A DNA stretch of 6,654 nt from positions 1-6,654 of the forward strand of contig CAAFWX010000037.1 in NCBI GenBank assembly GCA_900766795.1, written 5' to 3'. Positions 5,663 through 6,654 of this stretch are shown one piece after another. Each line of letters opens with the position of its first letter. The first letter of the stretch is position 1. The DNA comes from Oscillospiraceae bacterium. GTDB lineage: Bacteria > Bacillota_A > Clostridia > Oscillospirales > Ruminococcaceae. Both the position numbers and the translations under genes were made by a program. The notes below the pieces were generated by a model. That model searched no databases, was not told the DNA's origin, and was given only the letters and a program-made list of their open reading frames with translations.

Positions 5663-6486
5663 TTAAAGCTTCCCTCCAAAGCGTCCGCAATCGGGTTTGC
5701 GGCGGTTGTCGTCATTTCCTCCAGCTTTCCTCTGTCAATAAGCGCCGCAAGCGCGGGGTCAACGGGAAGCTGCGCCAGCACCCTAAGCCCGAATTTTTCG
5801 GCAGTGTCGTAAAGCCTGCTTTCGCCGAAGATGTTGATACGCTTTCCGCAGTCGGGGCACAGGGCATAGCTCATGTTCTCGACAAGCCCGATAATCGGCA
5901 CGTTCATCAGCTGCGCCATCTTAACCGCCTTGCCGACAATCATTGAAACCAGTTCCTGCGGCGAGGTGACAACGATGATACCGTCAAGCGGCAGCGACTG
6001 AAACACCGTCAGCGGAACATCACCCGTTCCGGGCGGCATATCGACGAACATGAAGTCAACGTCCCCCCAGACAACCTCGCTCCAGAACTGCTTGACGGTG
6101 CCCGCGATGATGGGACCGCGCCAGACAACCGGGTCGGTTTCGTCGGGAAGCAGCAGGTTCACGGACATAAGCTCGATTCCCGTGTTCGTCAGCACGGGGA
6201 GCAGGGAGTCCTCGGCGCTCTGCGCCTTTTCGTTTACGCCGAACGCTTTCGGGACGCTCGGTCCCGTGATGTCCGCGTCAAGCACCGCGGTTTTGTAGCC
6301 GCGCCGCCGCATAAGCACCGCCGCCATGCAGGTGACGAGGGATTTCCCGACGCCGCCCTTGCCGCTGACAATGCCGATTACCTTTTTTATTTTGCTGCCC
6401 TCATGCGGCTCAACGAGGAAGCTTTCGCTCTTGCGCTCGGAGCAGCTTTGCGAGCAGCTCCCGCAATCATGTGTACATTCGCTCAT
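5659..6486 (-). CDS. mrp: Mrp/ApbC/NBP35 family P-loop ATPase, Fe-S cluster carrier
   Basis: 275 residues, complete. Members bind and transfer [4Fe-4S] clusters to apoproteins in the cytoplasm in an ATP-dependent way. Visible: an N-terminal Cys cluster (Cys4, Cys8, Cys11, Cys15; CX3CX2CX3C), the deviant Walker A SGKGGVGKS (41-49) with Lys43 and Lys48, DADITGPSVP (70-79), VVWRGP (120-125), the PPGTGD loop (151-156), SPQELV (175-180), and CPDC (Cys210, Cys213), the CxxC that bridges a cluster between two subunits. The N-terminal Cys cluster resembles the eukaryotic Nbp35 arrangement in kind but not spacing. It lacks the N-terminal MIP18-like (DUF59) domain found in many bacterial Mrp proteins. 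The start ATG 6486-6484 has AGGA about 9 bases upstream. It lies 27 nt after the preceding gene and overlaps the next gene by 4 nt, so it is the middle of an operon. Confidence 0.95.
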   Translation of the reverse strand: MSECTHDCGSCSQSCSERKSESFLVEPHEGSKIKKVIGIVSGKGGVGKSLVTCMAAVLMRRRGYKTAVLDADITGPSVPKAFGVNEKAQSAEDSLLPVLTNTGIELMSVNLLLPDETDPVVWRGPIIAGTVKQFWSEVVWGDVDFMFVDMPPGTGDVPLTVFQSLPLDGIIVVTSPQELVSMIVGKAVKMAQLMNVPIIGLVENMSYALCPDCGKRINIFGESRLYDTAEKFGLRVLAQLPVDPALAALIDRGKLEEMTTTAANPIADALEGSFK

Positions 6487-6513
6487 TTCCTTTGTTCCTT
6501 TCCTAATATTGCC

Positions 6514-6654
6514 CTAGCACTCGTTCACTGCGTAAGCAATAGCGAGGTTTGCCTGTTCGGACAGCTTGTCCATAAGAGCGCGGTATTCCTCCGCTCTGCC
6601 TACGTTTTCCGCGGCTTCAAGCAGACCTTTGCTCGTGCGCCATGAGGGCGCACG
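6514..6654 (-). CDS. C-terminal fragment of an unidentified protein, first gene seen of the mrp operon
   Basis: The last 46 residues of a gene entering from the right edge on the minus strand, ending in TAG at 6516-6514. The other two minus-strand frames are closed by stops within about 60 bases of the edge, and this frame ends 27 nt before mrp, just ahead of the mrp ribosome binding site; together these support it as coding. The visible part is alpha-helical in character (SKGLLEAAENVGRAEEY, then MDKLSEQANLAIAYAVNEC) and ends in Cys. I do not recognise the family. Same strand and short spacing suggest cotranscription with mrp. Confidence 0.65.
   Translation of the reverse strand, partial: RAPSWRTSKGLLEAAENVGRAEEYRALMDKLSEQANLAIAYAVNEC

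Noticed and set aside
5442..5690. 82-codon minus-strand frame overlapping the C_GCAxxG_C_C gene
   Set aside because: It is a shifted frame of the same strand across the mrp/C_GCAxxG_C_C junction, and both real genes there have clear family motifs.

Overview
The window looks like ordinary chromosome from a low-to-mid GC Firmicute, most likely a Clostridia gut-type anaerobe (Oscillospirales or Ruminococcaceae-like; this is an inference). The reasons are AGGAG-type ribosome binding sites, sigma-A promoters of nearly consensus form in AT-rich gaps, GC-richer coding sequence, a Mrp ATPase with a clostridial-style N-terminal Cys cluster, and a C_GCAxxG_C_C family protein. No rRNA, tRNA, CRISPR array, insertion sequence or phage gene is visible.

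Layout. Positions 1-863 (minus) hold the N-terminal 287 residues of a membrane sensor with a periplasmic-type double-Cache domain; its output domain lies beyond the left edge. The gap 864-1111 carries its promoter, embedded in a perfect palindrome, and a separate TTGACA-17-TAAAAT promoter facing right. That promoter drives 1112-2386 (plus), an ArAE_1/FUSC-like membrane domain fused to a whole HAD-like (Cof type) domain whose catalytic motifs are lost. This is the most unusual gene here. It converges on 2383-3084 (minus), a class I glutamine-amidotransferase-like hydrolase (peptidase C26, PuuD-like); their stop codons share one TTAA.

The gap 3085-3338 contains two divergent promoters with 17-bp spacing. 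One is a perfect TTGACA/TATAAT promoter for the C26 hydrolase, with a terminator-like hairpin at the start of its leader. The other is an extended -10 promoter for glmS. GlmS (3339-5165, plus) is complete and makes glucosamine-6-phosphate for peptidoglycan. Its leader is too short for the glmS ribozyme.

A bidirectional terminator (5171-5199) separates glmS from a minus-strand operon reading in from the right edge: an unidentified gene (C-terminal 46 residues only), then mrp (Fe-S carrier ATPase) after 27 nt, then a C_GCAxxG_C_C cysteine-rich protein whose start overlaps the mrp stop (ATGA). The last two are probably translationally coupled, suggesting a shared role in Fe-S or redox metabolism.

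No convincing new multi-gene system is seen. The points worth following up are the membrane/pseudo-HAD fusion, the hairpin leader of the C26 hydrolase, the palindromic promoter of the Cache sensor, and the Mrp/C_GCAxxG_C_C pair.
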